DNA of 64,000 nucleotides from JACIYW01 sp014359745 (GTDB lineage Bacteria > Pseudomonadota > Alphaproteobacteria > Rhodobacterales > Rhodobacteraceae): positions 62,001 to 126,000 of the forward strand of contig JBNPWE010000003.1 of NCBI GenBank assembly GCA_050433985.1. The letters are read 5' to 3'. The translations under genes were made by a program, and so were the position numbers. The notes beneath the pieces were generated by a model. The model saw nothing but the letters and a program-made list of their open reading frames with translations, had not been told where the DNA came from and ran no database searches. This document shows positions 1-8,105 of this stretch, piece after piece. Each line of letters starts with the position of its first letter. Position 1 is the stretch's first letter.

Positions 1-1
1 C

Positions 2-265
2 TTGTGCTGCACCGGGGTCGCCGGTCACTGGACGCTGATCAAATCCTACGAGGTGGCCGAGGCATCGGCAGTGCAGCCCTTCGCCTATCTGCAACTGGTG
101 TTCGGGGCGTCCATTGGCTTTTTCGTCTTTGACGAGGTGCTGCGCTGGAACGTGGTGGTGGGGGCGGTGTTCGTGGTCGCCGCCGGCCTCTTCACGCTAT
201 GGCGCGCGCGCCAGGTCTCGGCAGGCCCGACCCCGGTCCTGCCCGGCGATCCCACCGGCCGGTGA
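2..265 (+). CDS. DMT/EamA-family transporter, C-terminal fragment (cut by window edge)
   Basis: The frame is open from the left edge, so the true start lies outside the window. The 87 visible residues hold two hydrophobic helices separated by FDEVLRW, the usual end of an EamA (drug/metabolite transporter) repeat, where a helix ending in a glutamate-containing loop precedes the final membrane span. The tail after the last span is short and polar with several prolines. The substrate cannot be inferred from this fragment. Family assignment is by pattern recognition only. Confidence 0.7.
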   Translation: MCCTGVAGHWTLIKSYEVAEASAVQPFAYLQLVFGASIGFFVFDEVLRWNVVVGAVFVVAAGLFTLWRARQVSAGPTPVLPGDPTGR

Positions 266-334
266 CGGGGGCGTTGCGGGCCCTTGGTTTCCGCGCGCCA
301 AGCGATTAGGCTTGTTCTGGAACGGAGGAACATC

Positions 335-622
335 ATGCCCCTGCCCCTTGCCCCGCTTGCCGGTCTGGCGCTGCGCTATGGCGCGGTGGCGCTGGCGGCA
401 TATGCGTTGACGCGCGCCCGTTCACCGGGCCGCACCGATCAGCGCGCCGAAGATGCGCTTGACGATCTGGCCGAAGGCGTGGCACTTCACCGCCCCGCCG
501 ACCGGCCCGGTCAGCATAGCGCGCAGGCCCGGTTCCGGCGGGTGATACGATTGGGGGCCGATGGCCCCGGTGTGGAACTGGATGCGGCCGCAATCGGGCG
601 GTTGCGGTTTCGAAAGGTCTGA
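335..622 (+). CDS. small hypothetical protein
   Basis: A 95-residue product. The ATG at 335 is preceded by a good Shine-Dalgarno (GGAGGA about 6 bases upstream), which is why this start is preferred over an upstream in-frame GTG. The first 25 residues are hydrophobic (LAPLAGLALRYGAVALAAYAL), a likely membrane anchor; the rest is charged and arginine-rich. The stop at 620-622 is one base before the next ATG at 624, so it is probably co-transcribed with the glutathione transferase gene. I do not recognise the family. Confidence 0.6.
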   Translation: MPLPLAPLAGLALRYGAVALAAYALTRARSPGRTDQRAEDALDDLAEGVALHRPADRPGQHSAQARFRRVIRLGADGPGVELDAAAIGRLRFRKV

Positions 623-623
623 C

Positions 624-1232
624 ATGCGGCTGTTTTACTCTCCGGCCTCGCCCTATGTGCGCAAGGTGATGGTCGTGCTTCACGAAACCGGGCAGGTGGG
701 CGACGTGACGCTTGTTCCGGCGGGCGGCACCCCGGTTGATCCCGCCACCATGCCGGTGGCGATCAACCCGATGGGCAAGATCCCCACCCTCGAACGCCCC
801 GACGGCCCGGCGCTTTATGACAGCCGGGTGATCTGCCGCTATCTCAACGACCGGGCGGGCGCCGCGCTTTATCCCGCAGCCCCCCGCCTGTGGGAAACCC
901 TGACGCTGGAGGCAACCGGCGACGGCATCCTCGATGCGGCGATCCTGATGATCTACGAAAGCCGCACCCGCCCCGAAGAACACCGCGTCCCCGCCTGGGT
1001 CGAGGGGCAATGGGCCAAGATCGCCCGCGCCCTTGACGTGCTGAACGCGCGCTGGATCAGCCACCTCAACGGCCCGCTCGATATCGGGCAGATCGCGGTT
1101 GGCGCGGCGCTGGGCTATCTTGATCTGCGCCTTGACGCGCGCAACTGGCGCATGGGCCGCCCCGAACTGGCCGCCTGGGCCGAAGGATTCGGCCAACGCG
1201 ACAGCATGATCGCCACCACACCCAAAGGCTGA
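624..1232 (+). CDS. glutathione S-transferase family protein
   Basis: A 202-residue protein with GST architecture. An N-terminal thioredoxin-like half begins LFYSPASPYVRKV, with Ser in the usual catalytic region. It continues with NPMGKIPTLE, which holds the conserved cis-proline of the glutathione site, and YDSRVICRYL, the equivalent of the ESxAI motif. A helical C-terminal half follows (DIGQIAVGAALGYLDLR resembles the N-capping box region). Family members conjugate or reduce electrophiles with glutathione in the cytoplasm; the substrate is unknown. The start at 624 immediately follows the previous stop; the longer frame upstream lacks GST similarity. Confidence 0.85.
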   Translation: MRLFYSPASPYVRKVMVVLHETGQVGDVTLVPAGGTPVDPATMPVAINPMGKIPTLERPDGPALYDSRVICRYLNDRAGAALYPAAPRLWETLTLEATGDGILDAAILMIYESRTRPEEHRVPAWVEGQWAKIARALDVLNARWISHLNGPLDIGQIAVGAALGYLDLRLDARNWRMGRPELAAWAEGFGQRDSMIATTPKG

Positions 1233-1260
1233 ACCGGCCCTGCGCGGACCCGGTCCGAAA

Positions 1261-1282
1261 ATTGCGGGCATATTGCGGGCAT
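1261..1282. repeat. 11-bp direct repeat upstream of petA
   Basis: ATTGCGGGCAT occurs twice head to tail (1261-1271 and 1272-1282) in the GST-petA intergenic region. A perfect 7-bp hairpin (GATTTTC/GAAAATC, loop TGC, 1298-1314) follows. The period is one helical turn, as expected for a tandem regulator site, but simple slippage would give the same picture. Confidence 0.5.
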
Positions 1283-1468
1283 ACCGGCGCGCCGCCGGAT
1301 TTTCTGCGAAAATCTGACATTTCCGACCCTTGCTGCGACATGATAACCCGAATGTGCGCTGGACTGCCCCGGCAGGGACGGCTAAATACCGCGCAGAAGG
1401 GCTGCGCCGTGGCGCGGCCAAACCGGAATTTGGCCGCCTGACCCGCGGTCGTGAAAGGGAGACGTCTC

Positions 1469-2032
1469 GTGTCACACGCAGAAGACAGGCCGGGAACCCG
1501 CAGGGATTTCCTTTACTATGCCACCGCCGGGGCGGGCGCGGTCACTGCCGGTGCCGCGATCTGGCCGCTGGTCAACCAGATGAACCCCTCGGCCGATGTG
1601 CAGGCCATGTCGTCGATTCTGGTGGATATCAGCGGTGTCGAAACGGGCACCCAGTTGACGGTGAAATGGCGCGGCAAGCCGGTGTTCATCCGTCGCCGCA
1701 CCGAAAAGGAAATCTCCGAAGGCCGCGCCGTCGCCCTGTCCGATCTGGTCGATCCGCTGGCCGAAAACGCCAACATCGCGGGCGAAGCACCGGCCACCGA
1801 CGAAAACCGCACCCTTGACGAGGCCGGCGAATGGCTGGTGATGATCGGCGTCTGCACCCACCTGGGCTGCGTGCCGATCGGCAACAACGCGGGCGATTTC
1901 GACGGCTGGTTCTGCCCCTGCCACGGCTCGCATTACGATACGGCAGGCCGTATCCGCAAAGGCCCGGCGCCGCGAAACCTTGATATTCCGCTGGCGGTCT
2001 TCGCCGACGACACAACCATCAAACTCGGTTAA
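1469..2032 (+). CDS. petA: cytochrome bc1 complex Rieske iron-sulfur subunit
   Basis: The 187-residue Rieske protein of the ubiquinol-cytochrome c oxidoreductase. It carries a Tat-type N-terminus (TRRDFLYYATAG, Arg11-Arg12) that also forms the membrane anchor. The periplasmic [2Fe-2S] ligands are Cys129, His131, Cys149 and His152 in CTHLGC and CPCHGSH, with the disulfide pair Cys134/Cys151, the same numbers as the Rhodobacter proteins. The GTG start at 1469 gives an N-terminus VSHAEDRPGTRRDF that matches that family, with GGGAGA upstream. It is the first gene of petABC, 11 bp before petB. It takes electrons from quinol and passes them to cytochrome c1. Confidence 0.97.
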   Translation: MSHAEDRPGTRRDFLYYATAGAGAVTAGAAIWPLVNQMNPSADVQAMSSILVDISGVETGTQLTVKWRGKPVFIRRRTEKEISEGRAVALSDLVDPLAENANIAGEAPATDENRTLDEAGEWLVMIGVCTHLGCVPIGNNAGDFDGWFCPCHGSHYDTAGRIRKGPAPRNLDIPLAVFADDTTIKLG

Positions 2033-2043
2033 GGGAGAGAGAC

Positions 2044-3357
2044 ATGGCCGGAATTCCACACGACCATTACGAACCCTCGACGGGTGCGGAAAAATGGCTG
2101 CATCGGCGCCTGCCGATCGTCGGGCTGCTTTACGACACGATCATGATCCCCACACCGAAAAACCTGAACTGGATGTGGATCTGGGGCATCGTGCTGACCT
2201 TCTGCCTGGTGTTGCAGATTGCCACCGGCATCGTGCTTGCGATGCATTACACCCCGCATGTCGATATGGCCTTCGCCTCGGTCGAACATATCATGCGCAA
2301 CGTGAACGCGGGCCACATGCTGCGCTATCTGCACGCCAACGGCGGATCGCTGTTCTTCTTTGCCGTCTATCTGCACCTCTTCCGCGGCCTCTATTACGGA
2401 TCATACAAGGCCCCGCGCGAAGTGACCTGGATCATCGGCATGCTGATCTACCTGGCGATGATGGCCACGGCGTTCATGGGCTATGTGCTGCCCTGGGGGC
2501 AGATGTCGTTCTGGGGGGCCACGGTGATCACCGGCCTCTTCGGCGCCATCCCCGGCGTGGGCGAGTCGATTCAAACCTGGCTTCTGGGCGGGCCGGCGGT
2601 GGATAACGCCACGCTGAACCGCTTCTTCAGCCTGCACTACCTGCTGCCCTTCGTGATTGCGGCGCTGGTCGCGGTGCATATCTGGGCCTTCCATACCACC
2701 GGCAACAACAACCCAACCGGGGTGGAGGTGCGCCGCGCCTCCAAGGAAGAGGTCAGCAAGGACACGCTGCCGTTCTGGCCCTATTTCGTGATCAAGGATC
2801 TCTTTGCGCTGGCCGTCGTGCTGGCGGTGTTCTTTGCCATCGTCGGCTTCATGCCCAACTTCCTCGGCCACCCCGACAACTATATAGAGGCGAACCCGCT
2901 TTCGACCCCCGCGCATATCGTGCCCGAATGGTACTTCCTGCCGTTCTACGCGATCCTGCGCGCCTTTACCGCCGATGTCTGGGTGGTGCAGATCGCCAAT
3001 TTCGTGACCTTCGGCATCGTCGATGCCAAGTTCTTCGGGGTACTGGCGATGTTCGCATCGATCGCGGTCATGGCAATCGTGCCCTGGCTTGACACATCGT
3101 CGGTCCGTTCGGGTCGCTATCGCCCGATGTTCAAATGGTGGTTCGCCCTGCTTGCGCTGGATTTCGTCGTTCTGATGTGGGCGGGCAGCCAGCCGGCGGG
3201 CGGCATCTACAGCGTGATCTCGCTGATCGCGACCGCCTATTGGTTCGGATATTTCCTGATCATCCTGCCGCTGCTGGGTGTCATCGAAAAACCCGAGGCG
3301 CAACCCGCCACCATCGAAGAAGACTTCAACGCCCACCACCCGACCCCGGCGGAATGA
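2044..3357 (+). CDS. petB: cytochrome b of the bc1 complex
   Basis: A 437-residue membrane protein with eight transmembrane helices. The haem ligands fall at His97/His111 and His198/His212 (pairs spaced 14 apart on helices B and D), and the quinol-oxidation motif PEWY is present. It binds both b haems and forms the Qo and Qi sites. The ATG at 2044 has GGGAGAGA just upstream. The gene is one undivided cytochrome b, not the split b6/subunit IV type. It lies between petA and petC, and its stop overlaps a possible but unlikely upstream ATG of petC. Confidence 0.98.
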   Translation: MAGIPHDHYEPSTGAEKWLHRRLPIVGLLYDTIMIPTPKNLNWMWIWGIVLTFCLVLQIATGIVLAMHYTPHVDMAFASVEHIMRNVNAGHMLRYLHANGGSLFFFAVYLHLFRGLYYGSYKAPREVTWIIGMLIYLAMMATAFMGYVLPWGQMSFWGATVITGLFGAIPGVGESIQTWLLGGPAVDNATLNRFFSLHYLLPFVIAALVAVHIWAFHTTGNNNPTGVEVRRASKEEVSKDTLPFWPYFVIKDLFALAVVLAVFFAIVGFMPNFLGHPDNYIEANPLSTPAHIVPEWYFLPFYAILRAFTADVWVVQIANFVTFGIVDAKFFGVLAMFASIAVMAIVPWLDTSSVRSGRYRPMFKWWFALLALDFVVLMWAGSQPAGGIYSVISLIATAYWFGYFLIILPLLGVIEKPEAQPATIEEDFNAHHPTPAE

Positions 3358-3368
3358 GCAAAGGATCC

Positions 3369-4166
3369 ATGACCATGATCAGGAAAATAGCACTTTCCAC
3401 CGCCGCCGCGCTGGCACTGACCGTTGGTGGGGCCTACGCTGCGGGTGACGGCGGCCATGTGACCGACTACAGCTTTTCGTTCGAAGGGCCGTTCGGCACC
3501 TTTGACGAACATCAGTTGCAGCGCGGTCTTCAGGTCTACACCGAAGTCTGCGCGGCCTGTCACGGGCTTAAACAGGTGCCGATCCGCACCCTTGGCGACG
3601 AAGGCGGACCGAACCTTCCCGAAGATCAGGTGCGCGCCTATGCCGAACGGTTCGATATCTTCGACCCCGAACTTGACGACACCCGCCCCGGCAAGCCGAC
3701 CGACCATTTCCCGCGCTCGTCCTTGGCCAATGCGCCTGACCTCAGCATGATGGCAAAGGCGCGTGCCGGGTTCCACGGCCCCTATGGTCTGGGCATCAAC
3801 CAGCTCTTCAAGGGCATCGGCGGGCCGGAATACATCGCCTCGCTGCTCGAAGGCTACACCGGAGAGGACAAAACCGAAGCCGGTGCGACCCTCTATGAAA
3901 ACCACATCTTTGCGTCGGGCTTTATCGCCATGCCGCAGCCGCTTTACGGCGACGATGTGGTCTATGCCGATGGAACCGAGGCCACGCTGGAACAGGAATC
4001 CAAGGACGTCGCCGCCTTCCTGATGTGGGCCGCCGAACCGAAGATGATGGCACGCAAACAGGCCGGGTTTACCGGCGTGTTCTTTCTGATCGTGCTGTCG
4101 GTCCTGCTCTATCTGACCAACAAGCGCATCTGGGCGCGGGTCAAGGGCAAGAAGACCGCCGCCTGA
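3369..4166 (+). CDS. petC: cytochrome c1 of the bc1 complex
   Basis: A 265-residue precursor. The signal peptide ends near AYA (residues 22-24); CAACH (Cys61, Cys64, His65) attaches the haem; GFIAMPQPLYGD supplies the likely methionine ligand; a C-terminal helix (FFLIVLSVLLYLTN) followed by basic residues anchors it in the membrane. Start 3369 is preferred over 3354 because AAAGGA lies just upstream and the leader is then a normal length; 3375 is also possible. Last gene of the operon. The stop codon lies inside a 13-bp tandem duplication, and a strong terminator follows. Confidence 0.96.
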   Translation: MTMIRKIALSTAAALALTVGGAYAAGDGGHVTDYSFSFEGPFGTFDEHQLQRGLQVYTEVCAACHGLKQVPIRTLGDEGGPNLPEDQVRAYAERFDIFDPELDDTRPGKPTDHFPRSSLANAPDLSMMAKARAGFHGPYGLGINQLFKGIGGPEYIASLLEGYTGEDKTEAGATLYENHIFASGFIAMPQPLYGDDVVYADGTEATLEQESKDVAAFLMWAAEPKMMARKQAGFTGVFFLIVLSVLLYLTNKRIWARVKGKKTAA

Positions 4167-4186
4167 TAACGGGGCCTGATAACGGG
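4161..4186. repeat. 13-bp tandem duplication at the petC stop codon
   Basis: GCCTGATAACGGG is present twice in direct succession (4161-4173, 4174-4186). The first copy contains the petC TGA, so the protein is unaffected. It looks like a recent slippage event. Confidence 0.85.
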
Positions 4187-4202
4187 GCCGCCACCGCTTT
4201 AG

Positions 4203-4230
4203 AAACGCGCGCCTTCGGGCGCGCGTTTTC
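4203..4230 (+). terminator. rho-independent terminator of petABC
   Basis: A perfect 11-bp stem AAACGCGCGCC/GGCGCGCGTTT closed by a TTCG tetraloop and followed by a T run. It begins 37 bp after the petC stop and closes the operon. Confidence 0.9.
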
Positions 4231-4282
4231 GTTTGGGGCGGGCGACTCGGCGCCAAAACAGCGGCACTCGGGTGTCGGCCCT

Positions 4283-4315
4283 TGTATGTACGGTGTATGT
4301 ACGGAATATGTACGC
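4283..4315 (+). repeat. three ATGTACG repeats phased at 11 bp
   Basis: ATGTACG occurs at 4286-4292, 4297-4303 and 4308-4314, exactly 11 bp apart, within units TGTATGTACGG, TGTATGTACGG and AATATGTACGC. They end two bases before the likely start codon of the epimerase gene, so a bound protein would block its translation start or promoter. A second set in the opposite orientation is at 61333-61361. Confidence 0.75.
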
Positions 4316-4316
4316 G

Positions 4317-5162
4317 ATGCATACGTTGCTTTCCCTTGGTCACGGCTATTCGGCGCAGGCGCTGGCCCGGCGCCTGATCCCGCAGGGCTGGCGGGTGATC
4401 GGCACCACCCGCAGCCCCGGAAAGGCCACCCAGATCCGCGCGACGGGGGCCGGGGCGCTGCTTTGGCCCGACACCGATCTGGGGCCGGTCATGGCCGGTG
4501 TCACCCATGTTCTGACCTCGATCGCGCCCACCGATGCGGGCGATCCGGTTCTGTTGAACGCCGCCGAAATCCTTGCGAAAGCCCCCGATCTTGCCTGGGT
4601 CGGCTATCTGTCCACAACCGGGGTTTATGGCGATCAGGGCGGCGGCTGGGTCGATGAAACCACCCCGCCCGCCCCCGGAACCGCACGCGGCAAGGCGCGG
4701 CTTGACGCCGAAAAAGCGTGGGAAAACACGGGCCTGCCGGTTCATGTGTTTCGGCTGGCGGGTATCTATGGCCCCGGTCGCGGCCCGTTTGAAAAGGTGC
4801 TGAACGGCACCGCCCGGCGGATCATCAAACCCGGTCAGGTGTTTTCGCGCATCCATGTCGACGATATCGCGCAGGTGCTGGAAGCGTCTATCAACCGGCC
4901 CGATCCGGGGCGGGTTTACAACCTGTGCGATGACGATCCCGCCCCGCCGCAGGATGTGCTGGCCCATGCCGCCGCCCTGCTGGGCATGCCCCCGCCACCC
5001 GAAGTGGCGTTCGACGATGCCGATCTGTCGCGCATGGCGCGGTCATTCTATGCCGAATCGAAACGGGTGCGAAACGACCGTATCAAGCAGGAACTCGGCG
5101 TGGAACTGATCCACCCCGACTACCGTTCTGGCCTTGCCGCCATCCTGGCGGCAAGGCCTTGA
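4317..5162 (+). CDS. NAD(P)-dependent epimerase/dehydratase-like SDR protein
   Basis: A 281-residue Rossmann protein of the extended SDR type resembling the YeeZ group. The nucleotide site is SLGHGYSAQALARRL near the N-terminus. YLSTTGVYGDQGG resembles the catalytic Ser/Tyr region with the tyrosine in TTGVYG. The section FRLAGIYGPGRGPFEKV and the C-terminal VYNLCDDDP are typical of sugar-nucleotide epimerase relatives. The start at 4317 begins right before the Rossmann strand; an ATG at 4308 and a GTG at 4233 are also in frame. The substrate is unknown. It converges on serA with 13 bp between stops. Confidence 0.8.
   Translation: MHTLLSLGHGYSAQALARRLIPQGWRVIGTTRSPGKATQIRATGAGALLWPDTDLGPVMAGVTHVLTSIAPTDAGDPVLLNAAEILAKAPDLAWVGYLSTTGVYGDQGGGWVDETTPPAPGTARGKARLDAEKAWENTGLPVHVFRLAGIYGPGRGPFEKVLNGTARRIIKPGQVFSRIHVDDIAQVLEASINRPDPGRVYNLCDDDPAPPQDVLAHAAALLGMPPPPEVAFDDADLSRMARSFYAESKRVRNDRIKQELGVELIHPDYRSGLAAILAARP
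5130..5158. terminator. bidirectional terminator-like hairpin between epimerase gene and serA
   Basis: A perfect 13-bp stem GGCCTTGCCGCCA/TGGCGGCAAGGCC with a 3-base loop covers the last codons of the epimerase gene. There is no long T run on either side, so its role as terminator for the two convergent genes is inference. Confidence 0.45.
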
Positions 5163-5175
5163 AAACAAGTGGGTT

Positions 5176-6777
5176 TCAGTCCGCCGTCACATCAAATTCA
5201 AGCGGGCGGATTTGCCGGAACAGGCCGGTTTCATGCAGCTTTTCGATCACGTCCTTGCCCAGTGCCTGATCAAGATACAGGATCGCAATCGCATCCTTGC
5301 CCGCCCCGGAACGACCCAGGGTAAAGTTGGCGATGTTCACATCGTTCTCGCCCATGGTCCGCCCCAATGCGCCGATGATGCCGGGTTGGTCCTTGTTGGT
5401 GGTATAGAGCATGTGGCGCCCGATCTCGGCATCGATGTTGATACCCTTGATCTGGATAAACCTCGGTTTTCCATCGGAAAACACCGTGCCCGCGATAGAA
5501 CGTTCGCGCTTTTCGGTGACCACGGTCAGCTTGATATAGGCATCGAACGCGCCTGATTTCGCCTGCGTGGTCGTGGCCATCTTGATGCCCCGTTCGCGGG
5601 CGATCACCGGGGCCGACACCATGTTGACATCGGGGTTCGTCGCCTTCATCACCCCGGCAATCGCCGCACAGTTCAGCGCGTCCAGGTTCATCTCCGCGAC
5701 CGCACCGTCATAAATCAGGTTGATCGCCTTGATCGGCTCATCTGTCATCTGCCCGGCAAAAGCCCCCAGATGCTGTGCAAGCTTCAGCCACGGCCCCATG
5801 ATAGCGGCCTCTTCCGCCGTGACAGAGGGCATGTTGAGCGCGTTTGAAACCGCCCCGGTCAGCAGATAATCCGACATCTGTTCGGCCACCTGAAGCGCGA
5901 CGTTCTCCTGCGCCTCGGTCGTGGCGGCGCCCAGATGCGGCGTCACCACCACGTTCGGCAGATTGAACAGCGGCGAATTGGTTGCCGGTTCCTCGGCGAA
6001 TACATCAAATCCCGCGCCCGCCACATGGCCGGATTTCAGCGCCTCGGCCAAAGCCGCCTCATCCACCAGACCGCCGCGCGCGCAGTTGATGATGCGCACG
6101 CCCTTCTTGGTCTTGGCGATATTCTCGGCCGACAGGATGTTGCGGGTCTTGTCGGTCAGCGGAACGTGCAGGGTGATGAAATCGGCCCGCCTGAGCAGTT
6201 CTTCCAGCGTGACCTTGGTCACCCCAAGCTGCTTGGCGCGATCTTCCGACAGGAACGGATCATAGGCCACAACCTTCATGTGCAGCCCCAGCGCGCGGTC
6301 GCAGACGATGCCGCCAATATTGCCCGCACCAATGACGCCCAGCGTCTTGTTGAACAGCTCCACCCCCATGAAACGGTTCTTTTCCCATTTCCCGGAATGG
6401 GTTGATGCGCTTGCCTCGGGCAATTGCCGCGCCACGGCAAACATCATCGCGATGGCATGTTCCGCCGTGGTGATGGAGTTGCCAAAAGGCGTGTTCATCA
6501 CGATCACACCCTTTTTCGAGGCGGCGGGAATATCGACGTTATCCACCCCAATCCCGGCGCGGCCGATAACCTTGAGCCTGGTCGCGGCCTCCAGCACCTT
6601 GTCGGTTACCTTGGTGGCCGAACGAATGGCCAGGCCATCATATTGGCCGATCACTTCAAGCAGCTTGTCCTTGTCCTTGCCCAGGTCGGGCAGGTAATCG
6701 ACATCGACACCACGATCGCGAAAGATCTGCACGGCGGTTTCGGACAGTTTGTCGGATACGAGAACTTTGGGGGCCAT
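5176..6777 (-). CDS. serA: D-3-phosphoglycerate dehydrogenase
   Basis: A 533-residue enzyme, the long form with catalytic, NAD-binding, intervening and C-terminal ACT domains, like the Bacillus and Mycobacterium enzymes rather than the 410-residue E. coli type. It oxidises 3-phosphoglycerate, the first step of serine synthesis. Visible features: Rossmann motif GVIGAGNIGG, the catalytic Arg in NCARGGLVDE, the His in TPHLGAAT, and an ACT region (KDQPGIIGALGRTMGENDVNIANF) expected to bind serine. The start at 6777 has AAGGA upstream on the minus strand; an in-frame ATG six codons earlier is less likely. It follows serC in the same transcript, separated by a palindromic repeat. Confidence 0.96.
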   Translation of the reverse strand: MAPKVLVSDKLSETAVQIFRDRGVDVDYLPDLGKDKDKLLEVIGQYDGLAIRSATKVTDKVLEAATRLKVIGRAGIGVDNVDIPAASKKGVIVMNTPFGNSITTAEHAIAMMFAVARQLPEASASTHSGKWEKNRFMGVELFNKTLGVIGAGNIGGIVCDRALGLHMKVVAYDPFLSEDRAKQLGVTKVTLEELLRRADFITLHVPLTDKTRNILSAENIAKTKKGVRIINCARGGLVDEAALAEALKSGHVAGAGFDVFAEEPATNSPLFNLPNVVVTPHLGAATTEAQENVALQVAEQMSDYLLTGAVSNALNMPSVTAEEAAIMGPWLKLAQHLGAFAGQMTDEPIKAINLIYDGAVAEMNLDALNCAAIAGVMKATNPDVNMVSAPVIARERGIKMATTTQAKSGAFDAYIKLTVVTEKRERSIAGTVFSDGKPRFIQIKGINIDAEIGRHMLYTTNKDQPGIIGALGRTMGENDVNIANFTLGRSGAGKDAIAILYLDQALGKDVIEKLHETGLFRQIRPLEFDVTAD

Positions 6778-6809
6778 ATCGGCATTCCTTGTCAAGAAGA
6801 GGTGGGGAA

Positions 6810-6873
6810 GGTGCGCAATAAATGCGCACCCTACGGGGCGCCCGGCGCGTAGGGTGCGCGTTTATCGCGCACC
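6810..6873. repeat. cloverleaf-like palindromic repeat, copy 1 (serC-serA gap)
   Basis: GGTGCGC-N7-GCGCACC is followed by CCTACG, a 12-base centre, CGTAGG, and a second GGTGCGC-N7-GCGCACC. Each half folds on itself and the halves also pair through CCTACG/CGTAGG. Related copies are at 44601 and 55288. Resembles REP-type intergenic elements. Confidence 0.8.
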
Positions 6874-6891
6874 AACCGCCGTCGGCCAGGA

Positions 6892-8046
6892 TCAGGCGGT
6901 GGCCAGCGCCGCGCGCTCGGCCCGGTAAGCCCAGTCGATCCAGGGCATCAGCGCGGCGACATCGGCGGTTTCCACCGTCGATCCGCACCAGATGCGCAGG
7001 CCCGGCGGGGCATCGCGGTAACTGCCCGCATCCAGCGCCACGCCTTCCTTTTCCAGCCGTTTTGCAACAGCCTTGGCAAAGGTCGCACCATCCGAAATCG
7101 CCGGATCGGTGAACTTGAGGCACACGGACGTGGTCGATGCGGTGGCCGGGTCTTCGGCCAGATTGGCGATCCAGTCGTGTCCGGCGACGAATTTCGCCAC
7201 TTCGCCCGCATTCGCCTCGGCCCGTTTGATCAGGGCGGGCACGCCACCGATCTTTTCGGCCCATTCCAGCGAGACAAGGTAATCCTCTACCGCCAGCATC
7301 GAGGGGGTGTTGATGGTTTCACCCTTGAAAATGCCTTCAATCAGCTTGCCGCCCTTGGTCAGGCGGAAAATCTTGGGCAAGGGCCAGGCGGGGGTGTAGC
7401 TTTCAAGGCGCGCCACGGCGCGGGGGCTCAGGATCAGCATTCCGTGCCCGCCTTCGCCACCCAGCACCTTTTGCCAGGAGAAGGTGGTCACATCCAGCTT
7501 GTCCCAGGGCAGATCCATCGCGAACGCCGCCGATGTGGCGTCGCACAGCGTCAGCCCGCCACGATCGGCGGGGATCGCATCGCCATCCGGCATCCGCACG
7601 CCCGAGGTGGTGCCGTTCCAAGTGAAACACACGTCGCGGTCGTAATCGAGCGTGGTCATATCCACGATCTGGCCGTAAGGCGCCTCATGCACGCGGGCGT
7701 CGAGTTTAAGCTGCTTGACCGCATCCGTCACCCAGCCGGCACCAAAGCTTTCCCAGGCGACCATTTCCGCCGGGCGGGCGCCCAGCATTGTCCACATTGC
7801 CATCTCGAACGCGCCGGTGTCGGATCCGGGCACGATGCCGATCCGGTAATCGGCGGGCACGCCCAGAAGGGCGCGGGTGCGTTCGATGGCATCAAGCAGT
7901 TTCGATTTGCCCACCGCCGCGCGATGCGACCGGCCCAGCGGCGCATCGGACAGAAGATCAAGCGTATATCCGGGGATTTTGGCGCAGGGACCCGAGGAAA
8001 AGCGCGGGTTCGTCGGCCGCGCGGCCGGTTTCAAGACGTCGGTCAT
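6892..8046 (-). CDS. serC: phosphoserine aminotransferase
   Basis: A 384-residue class-V PLP aminotransferase making 3-phosphoserine from 3-phosphohydroxypyruvate and glutamate. The N-terminus RFSSGPCAKIPGYTLD and the run GRSHRAAVGKSKL match the alphaproteobacterial SerC group; the PLP lysine is in TFSWQKVLGGEG. It is the first gene of serC-serA, the two consecutive steps of the serine pathway; serB is not in the window. Its leader carries a pair of small hairpins that may be the serC RNA motif. The start at 8046 follows a purine-rich AAGGA. Confidence 0.96.
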   Translation of the reverse strand: MTDVLKPAARPTNPRFSSGPCAKIPGYTLDLLSDAPLGRSHRAAVGKSKLLDAIERTRALLGVPADYRIGIVPGSDTGAFEMAMWTMLGARPAEMVAWESFGAGWVTDAVKQLKLDARVHEAPYGQIVDMTTLDYDRDVCFTWNGTTSGVRMPDGDAIPADRGGLTLCDATSAAFAMDLPWDKLDVTTFSWQKVLGGEGGHGMLILSPRAVARLESYTPAWPLPKIFRLTKGGKLIEGIFKGETINTPSMLAVEDYLVSLEWAEKIGGVPALIKRAEANAGEVAKFVAGHDWIANLAEDPATASTTSVCLKFTDPAISDGATFAKAVAKRLEKEGVALDAGSYRDAPPGLRIWCGSTVETADVAALMPWIDWAYRAERAALATA

Positions 8047-8105
8047 GGTATCCTTCCAGATAGATGCCCTTCGTTGGGGAAGGGTGTCCCGCGGACGCCT
8101 CTACA
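8047..8105 (-). ncRNA. putative serC leader RNA motif
   Basis: The 5' leader of serC contains two adjacent hairpins on the minus strand: GTCC-N3-GGAC (plus positions 8086-8096) and CCCTTC-N6-GAAGGG (8067-8084), followed by the ribosome-binding site. A short structured element named the serC motif is known upstream of serC-serA in alphaproteobacteria. Position and shape agree, but I am matching from memory rather than a covariance model. Confidence 0.55.

Noticed and set aside
333..1475. 380-codon minus-strand frame over the GST gene
   Set aside because: The GST on the plus strand has clear motifs and a ribosome-binding site; this frame has neither.
3354..3368. Upstream ATG of petC overlapping the petB stop
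   Set aside because: It would lengthen the signal peptide with SKGS and lacks a ribosome-binding site; ATG 3369 has one.
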